Below, one piece after another: positions 39,249 through 52,645 of a DNA stretch of 64,000 nucleotides (position 1 is the first letter of the stretch; every line of letters begins with the position of its first letter). The stretch covers positions 32,238,001 through 32,302,000 of the forward strand of contig OX485803.1 in assembly GCA_950295325.1 (NCBI GenBank), given 5' to 3'. The position numbers and the translations under genes are program-made. The notes under the pieces are model-generated. The model did not search any database. It was not told the origin of the DNA and saw nothing but the letters and a program-made list of their open reading frames with translations. Source of the DNA: Polytrichum commune (lineage: Eukaryota > Streptophyta > Polytrichopsida > Polytrichales > Polytrichaceae).

Positions 39249-41559
39249 CAACCAATAAGTGATTGTTTATTTCTGCATTTCTATGCCTCCACCTTTTTCC
39301 TTTTTTTTTTTTCTTCTTTTAATTTTTTAAAGCTGGAAAGCTGAGCTTAAACTAGAAAGGATTTTTGACATGAAAGTGATTTATTGATGTAAGGGAACTG
39401 CACTCAAATAGTATCTGCTGTTCACTACCAACTTTTTGGGTCCAAATTCTTCTCATGAGCAGGACCCAAAGAATTGTCGTTCTGTTGATTTCGTTACATC
39501 AATCCTGATATCACTTCTTGGTACCAAACACCAGGATTACATACTCCATGACCAGAATCATACTAGCTCTGCAATTTAGAATTTAGAGTCTAGTAACTTC
39601 ACAACCATCACTTCCATGACCCGGCCCTTAACTGAAATGGGACTCAGAGAATCTGAGATTCGAGAGAAAGAGATTGTTCGGGGTGTCCTGCCTGCAGTAG
39701 TCCTTTGGAATCTCGTACGAAATGACAAACGACAGTGTGGATATGCAAGTGGTGGTGGTATTGATGTATCTCAATGCTGGCCACAGACCACCCACAACAT
39801 TTCAGCTCAAAAAATTCTTTGCAAGTACAGATAGGATTGGAAGAAGAATTGTGACGATGCTGTCGATTTCGATTACGTCATTCTTGAAGTCACTTTCTTG
39901 TCAGGAGAACCTGAGCACTATAGAGCACTGGGTACATGTTGTAGTATTACCCAATCTAGTAACCTCACGGCCATCACTTCGATGATGCCGATCAGTCCGT
40001 CGGAAAGGATTTATGTTGGCCCGAGTCTCTAGAACTGGAGACACTGATTCATCCTGACTGTTGAAATCTTGAGTCATTTCCTAAGCTCATCACAGGAATA
40101 CTAAGGTACATGTGGTTAATGTGGACACCTCCAGCCCTGTGGAATCATCTAGCTCATGGGTTCAAGCATTGAAAGGTTGAGCAGGTTAGAAATTGCAAAT
40201 CAAGATTAAAGAATTTGAAATCACTGACATCGGAGTTTAGGAGTGTTGATCTACTTCCCAGTGTGGTGTTATAGGGGGGAACTCTATTATCGTTTAATGT
40301 TGTGTAAGTGGACGACATCGTTAGCAGATTTTACATGGGTCATTTTCCAATGATAACCAAGTTGAATCTCAATATTGGTTTTGTCATGTCTCTAAAGCGG
40401 TCACGTGTAAGATAAAATGTTGCCAAATTGTTTTTTCATGATAGAATACCCACAATACAAGCTGGTCGACACCTCACAACCACATGTTGTCTCCTGATTT
40501 GCCCACCTGGGCCAAAAAAATCAAGCATGTCATAACTTAGTGGATAGCACTCCTAATTATGGAGGATGGTGGATGTAGTTTGGCTTCTGTGAACGTGACT
40601 AACCCAAAAATCATCAAGACGGTAGCTAAATCACCATGTATTACTCTCACCCACCGAATTAAAGCGACTGTGCCGCTAATTGAAAGCCAAAAATAGATGT
40701 CCGTTTAAGTAAGGCTAACTGAATTAGCCTCATCTACCTTATAGTTATGTGGGTGCTATTCGTTTTTCATGTTCTCCAACTTCTACTGATTACATTACAC
40801 AAACAGAACTTGTGTTGTATTAGAAAATGCACGATGAAGCGTAGGCCAAAAGCATATTAAAAATTGGACCTTATGTTACTTAGTTATGGTAACTACGGAA
40901 GTGCATGTGTGTTGACTACTTCTATTCATTGTTTTGATTGTGTGGAGTAATCAATAAAATGTTGAAGACATACTCCAATCGCCATGATAAACAATATTAT
41001 ACTAGATGCGTAAGGTTTGTTGCCATATATATACCGTAGAGGATTCCCTATTTCATCTTTACATGTGCCAGAATGTAGTTTCCATGTGGGATACAAGTAG
41101 GTCATGGCAAATGTGAGCATGACATGTGGCAAAATTTTGAAAGGGGAAACAATTATTTTGTGTCACAATAGAGAATCCTCTACAATATATCAACGTACAG
41201 ACATCTAATCAATGGGCACTCAACCACTACACCGTTTATGGTATTTAGTGTCACTTACTATTTGTAGTTACGTAGTGTTATAACTTTCACCTGTTAATAT
41301 AATTTTAACAATATAAAGATGTGAATGTTCTATAATGATCATACAACCAGTTTGATTTTCGTTGGTGGAAAATGAGATCAATAGGAAATAAATGTAGCAT
41401 TGTGTAATTTCAAATAGTATATGACACTAATTAAATACCGTAAACAGTGTACCTATCAAAATCCATCAAACTTTGTTCCCAAGCAGCAAAGGTAAACTTG
41501 AGGTAACCATAACCTGAGGCATTGTAGCCTGAGCCTTGAGGCAATTTACCTATTTTTTT

Positions 41560-41592
41560 TATTTTTTTTTATTTTTTTTTTAAATTTTTGTC
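41560..41592 (+). repeat. T-rich low-complexity tract
   Basis: Runs of T interrupted by A, in unit A; absent at the corresponding place in unit B. Confidence 0.7.
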
Positions 41593-42284
41593 AAGGGTTG
41601 ATTCTTCAAAATTTTCATTGGTAAATGTCAATTGTTTGAGCCTGGTGCATCACAATTCTAGTTTGCTATTATGGTAGATATTCCTAATTCGGTTACTTAA
41701 CTCAATTGGAGTGGTATGTGGTTTGTTGTGGCTCCAAGGACGGACACCAAAAGACATGTGTCCAAAAAGATTGGATTGTGTGCTAGATATATGAGAACAT
41801 TCCAGCCTCAATAATCAACATATTTTGGGTTGACCTACATGACCATTTAATGAGCACGAGAATCTTGACTCTGATAATGAAGAACAAATTCACATGAGCT
41901 TCAAGTATTACAAGGAAAGTGGCTATGGCCTCGCTTTGGAATTTCTAACCATCTCGTACTAGTTTTCTTCTTTCATATCCTAGGAGAAGTGGGCTAATTC
42001 GAGAAATTAACTGTTTAAGACTCTATATGTAGCAAACTTGGAATGGATGAGATTTGAGATAAAGATTGTGTATAAGGATGTCCTGACTCATGCAAACCTT
42101 TGGCATCAATGAACACGGAGAAATTAGAGCGAACTCGGTTGCCATCCTTATACATAAGTTGATAATAAAGAAACATTAACTGTAATTTTCCCCCAAATAT
42201 GATTTAGTTCAATTCCTAGAATTTTGATCTTGAACTGCTGAATTGGGAAAATGAACTGGTTCATGTGTAACAAGTAGCCGGTTC

Positions 42285-42494
42285 CAATGAATGGGGAGAG
42301 AACTGGACTGCTAAGGTTACACATGAACCGGTTGAAGTTCAAGACTTCGGGAAAATTACCAAGCATTTTAGAGGAATTCAGAGAATATACCTCAAATTAA
42401 TAAAGAAAAACTGTAAGATGTCAACATGTAACCGGTCGGATTTGGAAACACTAGAATCTCAACTGATTATGCCCAAAAACCTCCCCAGACACTG
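42285..42494 (+). mobile_element. hAT-type MITE (CARTG family), copy 6
   Basis: CAATGAATGGGGAGAG to CACTG, flanked by GCCGGTTC / GCCAGTTT (6 of 8). A reverse partial copy abuts it at about 42189-42284, giving a palindromic pair. Confidence 0.75.
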
Positions 42495-44296
42495 GCCAGT
42501 TTTCCCCATTTCTTGTTTGGCATCTGGCACAAAAGCTTATATGAAATTAGACAGATTTGACATGGAGGTGGCAGTATTGATGTGCTAATCAATGCACCTG
42601 TGCATCCTCAAAGTGCACATCCACTACAAACTTGTTGGTTCCAAATTCATGGGCATGTTGCAGGAGCCAAAGAAATTATTAATATCCTGTCGATTTCAAT
42701 ACTAATGTCATCCTTGAAGTCACTTCTTGTCAGGAACCACCAAGAGGATGATACCGGTTGTCGAATATTATACTAGGTTGGGTAACTTCACAATCATCAG
42801 AACTCCATCATCATCAGCCCAGGGGCAGACGAAGGAATTGTGGAGTCTCCAGAACTGGGAGCAATAATGGAACTCTGACTGTTGAAATCTCCTGTCATCT
42901 CATGAACCGATTGCAGTTTGCTCGTGGTTGTGGACTCGAGGTTGACCTCGCTGGGTTTTTGATGTGTTGTTAATATGTACCACTCCAAGTGGGGATTGGC
43001 TAGAGTTGAGATTAGATGGATGGATTTGACATGGAAGTGACCCCTGTTGTTGCTGTAAAGCTGAGCTTAAAAGGCATCTGACATGAAAGTGATTTATTGA
43101 TGTAATGGAACTGCACTTGAACAACATCTGCTGTCCACTACCAACTTTTTGGGTCCAAATTCTTCTCATGAGCAGGACCCGAAGAATTGTCATTCTGTTG
43201 ATTTCGTTACATCATTCCTGATATCACTTCTTGGTACCAAACACCAGGATTACATACTCCATGACCAGAATCATACTAGCTCTGCAGTTTAGGGTTTAGA
43301 GTCTAGTAACTTCACAACCATCACTTCCATGACCCGGCCCTTAACTGAAATGGGACTCAGAGAATCTGAGATTGGAGAGAAAGAGATTGTTTGGGGTGTC
43401 CTGCCTGCAGTAGTCCTTTGGAATCTCGTACGAAATGACAAACGACAGTGTGGATATGCAAGTGGTGGTGGTATTGATGTATCTCAATGCTGGCCACAGA
43501 CCACCCACAACATTTCAGCTCAAAAAATTCTTTGCACGTACAGATAGGATTGGAAGAAGAATTGTGGCGATGCTGTCTATTTTGATTCTGTCATTCTTGA
43601 AGTCACTTTCTTGTCAGGGAAACCTGAGCACTATAGAGCACTGTGTACATGTTGTAGTATAACCCAATCTAGTAACCTCATGGCCATCACTTCGATGATG
43701 CCAATCAGTCTGTCGGAAAGGATTTATGTCGGCCTGAGTCTCTAGAACTGGAGACACTAATTTATCCCAACTGTTGAATTCTCGAGTCATCTCCCAAGCT
43801 CATCCTGGGGATACTAAGTTATAAGTATGTGACTGTTGTTCATTTTTCGTGTTCTTGAACTTCTACCGCTTATATTTACACAAACGGAACTTATGTTGCA
43901 TTGGGAAATGTACGATGAAGCATCAGCAAAAATTGGATTGAAAATTGAACGTTTTCTTATTTAGTCAATGTTACTACGGGAGCGCGTGTTTGTTGAGTAT
44001 TTTAATTGAACACATGTATCCTTTTAAATTACATTCACTATTAATAAATGTAGTTAATCAAATTTGAAGACGCAATCCAATCTCCATGACGAATAATATC
44101 ATACTACATACGTAGGTTGTGTTGCCTTATGTATGTATAATTTTGGGCACTTCCAACTCCACACATAATTTTGACCGTCAAATCAACTCGGGAACTGTCT
44201 CATCCGTCTACCAATTGCTAATCACAAAGATTGCCAAATTGCCGATTCCAGTTTCTTGTATTGCAGTAGAGATGCAAATCATATAAGAGGCCAAGG

Positions 44297-44710
44297 CTCA
44301 GGGAGTGCACTTAAAGTTAAGACTAGGAATCACGTGAGTGCGTACTTTTGACCCCCCTATGTATGTACTAAAAAATCATCTAAAATTTGTAAAAAAAATA
44401 TGAAGTTGTTAAACACAATCTAAAGTTCTTGTTGTATAAATTTCAAAAAATAATCAATTGAAAATATTTTTAAATTTATTTTTGAAGCAAAAAACAAAGC
44501 ATTTTAGTTCAAACTTCTATCATTTTTTAAAATATTTTTTTAAAAAAAATCGTCCTGAAATTTATACCAAGTGATAGATATATACGTAATGATTTGGCAC
44601 TTAAAAAGTCTTAATTTAAAAACTATTTTAAGGCCAAGTATTGTAGGGGGTATGCCATTAAAACGCACTCACGTGTATTCCTAATCTTAACTTTAAGTGC
44701 ACTCCCCGGG
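44297..44710. mobile_element. 414-bp MITE with ~42-bp inverted repeats and 8-bp target duplication
   Basis: Left CTCAGGGAGTGCACTTAAAG and right end inverted (CTTTAAGTGCACTCCC). The arms extend through AGTTAAGAYTAGGAAT to CACGTGAGTGCG with few mismatches. GGCCAAGG is repeated exactly at 44289-44296 and 44711-44718. The centre is AT-rich and non-coding. Confidence 0.85.
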
Positions 44711-45339
44711 GGCCAAGGTGAGGATTTTCGTACAAGTTCTTTAATTTGATCACAAAGGTCCTCCCATTTGTTGCACTTTTGAACATGGAATGGTGTCTAG
44801 ATTTTGTGCATGTACTTGACTCACATCGTAACACATTTCTTGGTTGTGTTCATTCTCAACTAGAAGCCTTCTCATATGCCACTCAACAAACATATAGACA
44901 TCTAATTAACGAGGACTTGTTAACTACACCATAATTTATAGTATTTAGTGTCACTTACTATTTGGAGTTACGCAATGCTATATCTTTTCATTGTTACTGT
45001 AACTTTTAAGAAAATTAAGATGTGAATGATCTATAATGTTCAAACAACCAATTTAATTTTTGTTGGTGAAAAATGAGATGTATGGTAATTGATTTTAACA
45101 TTGTATAGTTCAATATTGTAAGTGACACTAAATACCATAAACAGTTGACCTATTTAAATCCACCAAACTTTGTTCCCAAGAAGCAAAGCTAAACTTGAGG
45201 TAACCATAACTTGAGGCTTAAGGCAATTCACCAAATTTATTTTTGTGTCAAGGATTGATTCTTCATAATTCTTCTTGATAAATCTAAATCTAAATTTTAT
45301 AGAGTTTGCTGCAGCAGAATTCTAGTTTCCTATTTTAAT

Positions 45340-45690
45340 GGTAGATGTGCCTAATTCGGTCACTTATATCAATTGGACACCTATATTTGACTCTTTGAGT
45401 GGTATGGGGATTGGTGTGGCTCCAAGAATTGACATCAAAAAGACATGTTTCGAAAAGATTACATTGTGTGCTTGAAATATGATAAACATACTAGGCTCAA
45501 TAATCAACATAATTTGGGAGGACCTATATGATCATTTAATGAGCATGAGAAATTTCACATTGATGATGGATAACATATTCATAAGGGATCCAAAGATTAG
45601 GAGGAAAGTGGCTACAACCTCAATTTGGATTGCCAACCATCTCATATTGATTGTGTGTTTCATATCCTAGGAGAAGTGGGCTTGTTGGAA
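45340..45690 (+). repeat. Dispersed repeat with coding-like text
   Basis: Contains a frame reading LGSIINIIWEDLYDHLMSM then FTLMMDNIFIRDPKIRRKVA. Homologous DNA occurs at about 41690-41990 (plus), 58225-58020, 58870-58790 and 59200-58990 (minus). All copies carry stops or frameshifts. Family not recognised. Confidence 0.5.
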
Positions 45691-46530
45691 AATATAACCA
45701 TTTAACTCTCATCTACTTTATGTAGCAAAATTGGAATGGGTGAGATTGTGTACAAGAATATTCTGACTCTCATGGACCTTTGGCATCTATGAACAGCGAG
45801 AAAATTCAAGCAAACTCAGTCATTATCCTTACTTCTTTATTATCAACCAGTTATTCATTGAAATGCTACAATTATTGCTTTCTTTTTTTACTTGAAATAC
45901 AAACTTTCCAAAACATGGTTCAGTTCATTTCCTAGATTTTTTAGATTTTGAACTAGTCATTTGGGGAAACGCACAAGTTAAAACTGTAACTACATTGATT
46001 ACACCAATTAGTGCGTGTGGCACTAAACCCCGAAACATGCACTATTTTGCCAAGTCTCAAAATTAATGAGGGCTGAAATTATTACTGAGTGATACTAAAA
46101 TCATGGACACGTGCTCATTTACCATGCATTTCAAGTAAACCAGCGCATGCTCCAAAGTGTTGGTAGAGCGATGAAAAAAATTATGTGCAAACACGTGCTT
46201 GTCAGAGAATAGTGCCAAGATGAATAGTGTCGGTGTTTTCAGTGAATAATGCCAAGATGAACAATGCTTCCTCGATCGTTCGGTGACACTACTAATTTCA
46301 TAAAGCAAAGAAATTTAGTATGATCTTCATTAATTTCCCACACGCACTATTCGCCCTCCCTCCCTCCCAATCAGTGTAACTTAGTAGCCGGTTCTCTTCG
46401 TTCACTGTTTGGCATCTCGCACGAAAGCTTATGTGGAATTAGGCAGATTTGACATGGGAATGGCAGTATCGATGCAATCAATGCGCCTGCGCGTCCTCAA
46501 ATCGCACGTCCACTGCAAATCTGTCAGTTC

Positions 46531-46780
46531 CAATGAACATGGAGAACTGACCGCTAGTCACGTCACAGATGAACCGGTTGAGTTTGATAAATAACATAAA
46601 TGGTTCAAAAGTTCGAGACTCCAGGGAAGTTACCGAGCCATTTTGAGGAATCTACCGAATATTCTTCGATTTAATAACGAGAAAAAAAACCACCAAAAGA
46701 CGCCAACATGTAACGGGTCGGTCGGTCTTGGAAACACTCGGATCTCGACCGATTGTGTCCAAGAATCTGCCCGGGCGCTG
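46531..46780 (+). mobile_element. hAT-type MITE (CARTG family), copy 7
   Basis: CAATGAACATGGAGAACTG to GCGCTG. Flanks GTCAGTTC / GTTGGTTC (6 of 8). The corresponding spot in unit A (about 42632-42640) lacks the element, so it is an empty site. Confidence 0.8.
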
Positions 46781-47293
46781 GTTGGTTCCAAGTTCGTGGC
46801 ATGTTGCAGGAGCCCAAGAAATTATTAGTATCCTGCCGACTTCAATACTTAACGTCATCCTTGAAGTCACTCCTTGTCAGGAACCACCTCCAAGACTGTG
46901 ATACCGGTTGTCGAATATTATACTAGGTTGGGTAACTTCACAATCATCAGAACTCCATCATCATCAGCCCCGGCGGCAGGCAGAGGGAGGAATTGTGGAG
47001 TCTCCAGAACTGGGAAGCAATAATGAAACTCTGACTGTTGAAATCTCCTGCCACCTCATGGACCGATTGCACTTTGCTCGTGGTTGCGGACTCGAGGTTG
47101 ACCTAGATAGCTGGGTTATTTAGTGATGTGTTGCTAATGTGTACCAATTCGAGAGGGGGATTGGCTGGAGTTGAGAAGAGAAGAGATTGTTTAGATATTG
47201 TGCAGACAGGGAACCTGACATCGAATTAACTTAGACGGATGGATTTGACATGGAAGTGATTGATGTCTAGTGGTGTTAAATCTTGATGTGACA

Positions 47294-47586
47294 AGTCATA
47301 ATTTGCATCACTTCCATGGATACATAGTATAATTATATCCACTGCTGTCCACTCCAATTCACTTTCTGATTTCTAAATTCCTTCTGCAACGTACAGGATC
47401 CGCTGAAGAATTTTATTATCATGTTGAATTCAATCACTTCAAGTCATAATTTGCATCACTTCCATGTATACGTAGTATAATTATATCCACTGCTGTCCAC
47501 TCCAATTCACTTTTAGATTTCTGAATTCTTTCTGCACGTACAGGATCCGCTGAAGAATTTTATTTTTGTGTTGAATTCAATCACTT
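47294..47586 (+). repeat. Two-copy tandem repeat, period 148 bp
   Basis: AGTCATAATTTGCATCACTT begins at 47294 and again at 47442; the copies stay nearly identical through GATCCGCTGAAGAATTTTAT. Confidence 0.85.
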
Positions 47587-47689
47587 TGTTCTTTTCTTTA
47601 AGGTCACGTTGTGTCAGCTGGAAACACCCAGAATATCCCATCAACACTGGAGTAAAGTTCGACGTCACCGCAAACACATTAGGACACGA

Positions 47690-48067
47690 AATATGATATT
47701 TAGTGTCACCCACTCTAGTTGTCATCCTCAGTAGTAATTGTGATTCACGGTATAGTGTCACCAACACTGTATAGTAGTAACCCAACATTATTTGTCATTT
47801 TTTGTAAATTTTTTGGGGGATTATAGATTTACAGTGTTGCAATTACTGCCACTTACCAAGTGAGTTTTCATCCCAATTTCAATCGTCCCTGACAATGTTT
47901 CATCACAAGTTGCTGACAAGAGAAGGTAGGGTTTTTGGCCAATGGATGAACTCATCCATCGTCCATGACAATGTTTGTTCACTTGTTCATAAGAAGTGTC
48001 ATCCAAAAAGTTGCCATAGTGACAAAAAATACCATATGACACCAAGTATCATATTAAGTGTAGTGTA
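47690..48067. repeat. Dispersed repeat with CACTA-like ends
   Basis: ATATTTAGTGTCACC at the left and ATTAAGTGTAGTG at the right; the middle is shared with 37960-38265. Non-coding. Confidence 0.5.
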
Positions 48068-51000
48068 GAACTTCTATCAATTTACCCTTTTGGTGGCCCG
48101 TTTGGATTCGGTGGTTGGTAGGGTGGTTTAGTGTTTCATAAAAACACCAAGATTTATGGAAACTCCATTTTTAGGGGGGGGGATATTTAACAAGTATTGT
48201 TAAGGGAAAACGATAATTTTTTATTGTGTCAAATTCTATATTGGGAAATGAACCAAATGATTAAAAGTTAAGATCATGACCGTCTAGATAGCATGGTACT
48301 ATATGAATTACCTGAGGGTGCGCCCTTTATTAAAAGCACACTTCACGTGCATGTGGCACCTTCAAACTTTTAACCCTATATACAATCCTTAAGGGATATA
48401 TTTACAAAAGGTGTACCTAAGAAATATGTATATCACACAAAAGTCAAATAAAAAGGTAACATCCTATCTCACGTGGGGCACTCTTCTTTGAAAGTCGGAG
48501 CCATGTGTGTGGATGGGGTTGGGGCGTTATGAAACCTTTCCGTATACAAAATTCCCTTCACCAAAAAGAAGACTACACATACATATGATAAGAGTTTTTT
48601 TTCCATAATCCACACTACAACTTTGCGAAGTGGATTATATGCATTGTAAAGACATGGTTTTTTCCACCATTTATATTTGTGTATGTGATTTAGAAATTTA
48701 TCCCCGGGAGGTCCACCTTTCATTAAGAACCAAGAACCACGTGCGTTCACAACATACTTTAGAAAACCCCTACATACATTTTTTTTGTTTGTAAAATCAA
48801 GTAACACATCTTCAATTTCAATGATAAAAACACAAGTCACAATATGTATACGTAAAACATTTTACATTCATATATAGTCATTAACATAAGTATACAAATA
48901 TGCTTTTGAATAATAATGAACCCCTATCACATGTATAATGTAAAACCTTAGCATTCACTAATAAAGTTGTTGAAGAGTTTTTCATCCCCCGGATGTAACT
49001 CATAACTTCATAAGCATCTAAGTCTATAATATATGTCATAGAAGCTAATGCAATCATTGTTTCTAAATATACCATCAAATGATCTGTCAGATTGTAAATC
49101 CCCTTATTTGTTGCATGCTTGATCCTAGAGCTTGCAACCCTTAGGACTTGCAACAATTGCAATCCCTAAATGTTTGATCCAAATTGTTGCACAAATCGAA
49201 GGTTTGCTAATGCTACAGAAATGATTGAGAGAAAATCCACTTGGGAATTAGTACCTCTGCAATTTCGATGCCACCCATGACCTTAATATTGCTTCTTCCA
49301 TACGTACATGGATGAGATAAGGAAATGAGAAAATGATTCATCCTAGTCTCATCTAATATTAAATACTTATTCCATAAAGTCTAGTGACCTTACCATACAA
49401 GTACAAATGTTATATATTCTCTAGAGGTCAGTGCTCCTTACATGTACATAAGTACAAGTTATGATTTCAATAACATATGTATACGTAGTATGGAAAAGTT
49501 CAAATTAATAACCTTTTTGTGCGCTAATGTATAAACATATGCGTCCTGAAAGGTGTAACCCCCATGCATTTCTCATACTAAACTGACAACTGTAGTATAA
49601 ATACATTAGTCTACTATCAAGCATACATCAGTTTGTACACCTAGTATGTTTTCTTCTAAAACATTCTTGTCTATGGGGGGTTTTAATTTCTCAATCACCC
49701 ATGCATGTCATTTAGAGTTTCAATGAAGAGTGGGACCCCCATGATTACACAATGTCCACCACCGTCCTCCAATTCATCACTACCAAATTCGTGGGGGGTG
49801 GACTCCTCATTGGAAACCTAAATGATGTGCGTGGGTCACTATGAAATCAAACCCCTTATATACATGAATTTCATGGAGGGAAAAAAAAAATTGTAGTTAT
49901 ACTAAGCTTTTCAATTGAATGTGATAAATGCATCCACTACACATACAAAATGTAAATCATAATTTAAATTAGCCTTTATTACAAATTAAAACCGCTCTCA
50001 CTTTCGTATGAGAAAGTCATTGAACAATTTTTCATCCATAGCATGCAACTCAACAATTGCATCAAACAAACAAAGAATAGAGCATAACAATAGCCGTAAT
50101 CCGGAGAGCACACATGAAGACTCCAAGAGCTTGAAGTTTATAAAAACCCAGAACCCAAATGCAAATTCCAAGAAGAATGGACATGGTAATCATTAAGGAT
50201 TGTTACAATAGATCAAAATGTGAATTGGACAAAATTAACACACCTATTGTCAATCTTTCCTCTAAACTTGTACTTATTCCTCTTAATGCATTGTTTCCAA
50301 GCATGTTGCTCCTTTATGTGAAATAAAAAATACCCAATTCATTCAAGGTATTAGGAAGTGATTTAGAAACAAGTACTCTAAAGGTGAGAGTTGCCACCCT
50401 AGGTCACAAGGTTCAACACACATAACATAGAGAACATGCTTGAAATTCTCAAGACATCGTATGCACTCTTTCAAGCTTATCTCAATCTAGCATGTATGAT
50501 TCTAGATATTATGAAGGCACGATTACCTTCTCTCATGACTTGCATGAAAAAATTAGGTTTTTGACATAACGTTCTGATCATTTTTGAAGTCATTAAAAGA
50601 GGCAACAAAATCTTAAGTTGCAATACAGACAACCGTTATCAACATTAGGCCAACGAGCTCACATTCACGCCGGTATTTTGATACATGCGTTATCTTTTCT
50701 TTTCTTTTCTTTTTGAAGTCATTCACAGCAAGCGACATAATCTTGGATCTCATATAAATTAAAATTCAATAATGACAAGTTCATACACGGTTTTCTTTAG
50801 TGAAAATATTAAAGGCGTATAGTAATATCCATTGTCCACTTCGCAAAAATTTTCCCAAAGATGAGGTCCATTGACCATCTTCATTTCGATTCTATAAGGA
50901 AATGGAAATGGAAGAGGAGGATGTTGTAATGTCTACCTATTGGTCGGTGGACTCAAAGAGTAAACTTAAGATATCAAAGGGGAAACTTAATTTAATGGAA

Positions 51001-51725
51001 TTGGGGCTTGGTGTTTCTCAACCTTTCTCTTATTGGGGACTATATAGGTAAGATATTTGATGGCATTGAGGGAGATAGTTTCCATAAGTGATATGATTTT
51101 GGATTATGGGATGTCAAGGTCCATGAGTTTGTTAATGGAAGAATGGTGGATCATGGCTCTTATCCTAGTTGTAATGACCATAGGGGAGAGTGCTTGCCAG
51201 TAAAGTTGTCTAAGGTGTGGGATAAGGATATCATATTTGGCATGCTTACGAGTGATTGTGGCCTCTAAGAATCTATCATTCCAATAAGTGAATTCTATGG
51301 ATTGAACAATGAGTTAGGGGGATGGAGAGAAAGGTGGGCATGTCCATTAGATGTGTGCCTTTAAGGCAAAGAATATCTTAGCAAAGTCGTGCTTGGCGTT
51401 TACATTTGGGGAGGTAAAATGAGCATGGTAGAAGCCAGGATGGCAGTGTGTTTTCAAGATGTTTGTATTTATCTGCACTTGCATGAATTAGTGTGAAATG
51501 CCGGGAAGTGAGGATGGGAGAGGACTGCGTGAGCCAAGGTGTGAGTTGCTTTATTGTGACGGTTAGTGCGTAGGCCGCTTATGTGTTTCTTAGTACAACA
51601 TGAGAGGAGGTCTAAGGCAGTTGTCATTTTGGTCAAGACGACAAAGGGTGTGAAAGGGAGATCATACCAATAAAATTACTACCAAATTATAATCAATGGG
51701 CAAAACAAAGTTTTCCATGCTCTCG
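48068..51725. other. Repeat-rich intergenic DNA, no firm gene
   Basis: Includes 49285-49460 (relative of about 25537-25705), 49792-50270 (relative of the element at 32165) and a (TTTTC)n tract near 50695. On the minus strand 49162-48881 reads as an open frame with KGIYNLTDHLMVYLETMIAL then SMTYIIDLDAYEVMSYI, which looks protein-like but matches nothing I recognise. Confidence 0.4.
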
Positions 51726-51902
51726 CACTACTAGGAAATGTGGTTCTAGAACACACTTTCCATTTCACAGAGGCAGTCGTTAGCACATGACTCTATTTAC
51801 AGATGTCAAATGCAATCTATGACATTTGTAGATCAGACTCGAAACTTGTCAATGGGCCCATGTGCTAAATGATGTGTGTTCTACCACCACATTTTCTAGT
51901 AC
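51726..51902. mobile_element. CACTA-type MITE
   Basis: Left end CACTACTAGGAAATGTGG and right end CCACATTTTCTAGT(A) are inverted repeats extending over GAACACA/TGTGTTC. CACTACTAGAAA-like termini are characteristic of plant CACTA (En/Spm) transposons. About 177 bp and non-coding. The extreme right end is degraded. Confidence 0.7.
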
Positions 51903-52198
51903 TACTGCTTCCTTCCTTCCAAATGTTAGACCCTTATACGTGTAGGTGTTAATCATGGCAAACATTATGAACATATTATCCCATCTTGGTTGCTTTCGCT
52001 TTTCGCTCATCTGCAAATGTCTTGCTTCTTTAACACAAGTGACCGGGCATCTTATCCATGTAGAGCCCTCATAAAAACCTAACTTTTCAACCAACATTAA
52101 CATCATCAACACTCTTCATGTTTGTGTTGAATTCAACCGTGATCAACATTAGGCTAACGGGTTCACATTCATGCCAGTAAATGGATACGGGTGTTACT

Positions 52199-52227
52199 TT
52201 TTCTTTTCTTTTCTTTTCTTTTCTTTG
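52199..52227 (+). repeat. (CTTTT)n microsatellite
   Basis: Five to six tandem TTTTC units; a similar tract occurs near 50695. Confidence 0.8.
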
Positions 52228-52645
52228 TGTTGAATTCACACACTGTAATAATCATTTTCCAAAACAAAGAAATTACTTCGGTAGATGAGAAATATATGTT
52301 GAATTGCTTGACAAGTTTCTCATACGTGCATTTCCAACCCCAGCTGCACATATGACCGACAAATCATCTCAAGAAATTGCCTCATGTGGTTAGCAATGCA
52401 CAAGACAAAGATTGTTGTTTCAAGTTTTAGAGTCAAAGTTGAAATGCACTAGGTACAAGGGCTCAAAGTGAAGACGAATTCTCTTGTTTTCCAATAATTT
52501 TTTCTTGTGATCACATAGACTCCCACCCCAATTTTGTTGACTATTAAATCTAGAATGGGTGTCACATAGTCCAATCTCGTCGTGACACTCGTGTTTTGGG
52601 CTCCTTTTTGGTGTCCGACTTTAACTACAAACGGTGCCATATACC

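Larger units (their letters stand above)
39338..43057 (+). repeat. Segmental tandem duplication, unit A
   Basis: Head-to-tail with unit B. Near-identical stretch 39373-40070 versus 43085-43790 (e.g. CATGACCCGGCCCTTAACTG in both). Further matches: 40760-40915 vs 43855-44010, 41195-42010 vs 44890-45690, 42510-43010 vs 46395-47170. About 40100-40740 has no counterpart in unit B. Frames of 72-87 residues at 39616 and 39722 are conserved in unit B but have no recognisable domain. Confidence 0.8.
43058..47262 (+). repeat. Segmental tandem duplication, unit B
   Basis: Second unit of the duplication beginning at TAAAGCTGAGCTTAAA. Contains two insertions not found at the same place in unit A: a 414-bp MITE (44297-44710) and a CARTG MITE (46531-46780). 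Confidence 0.8.
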
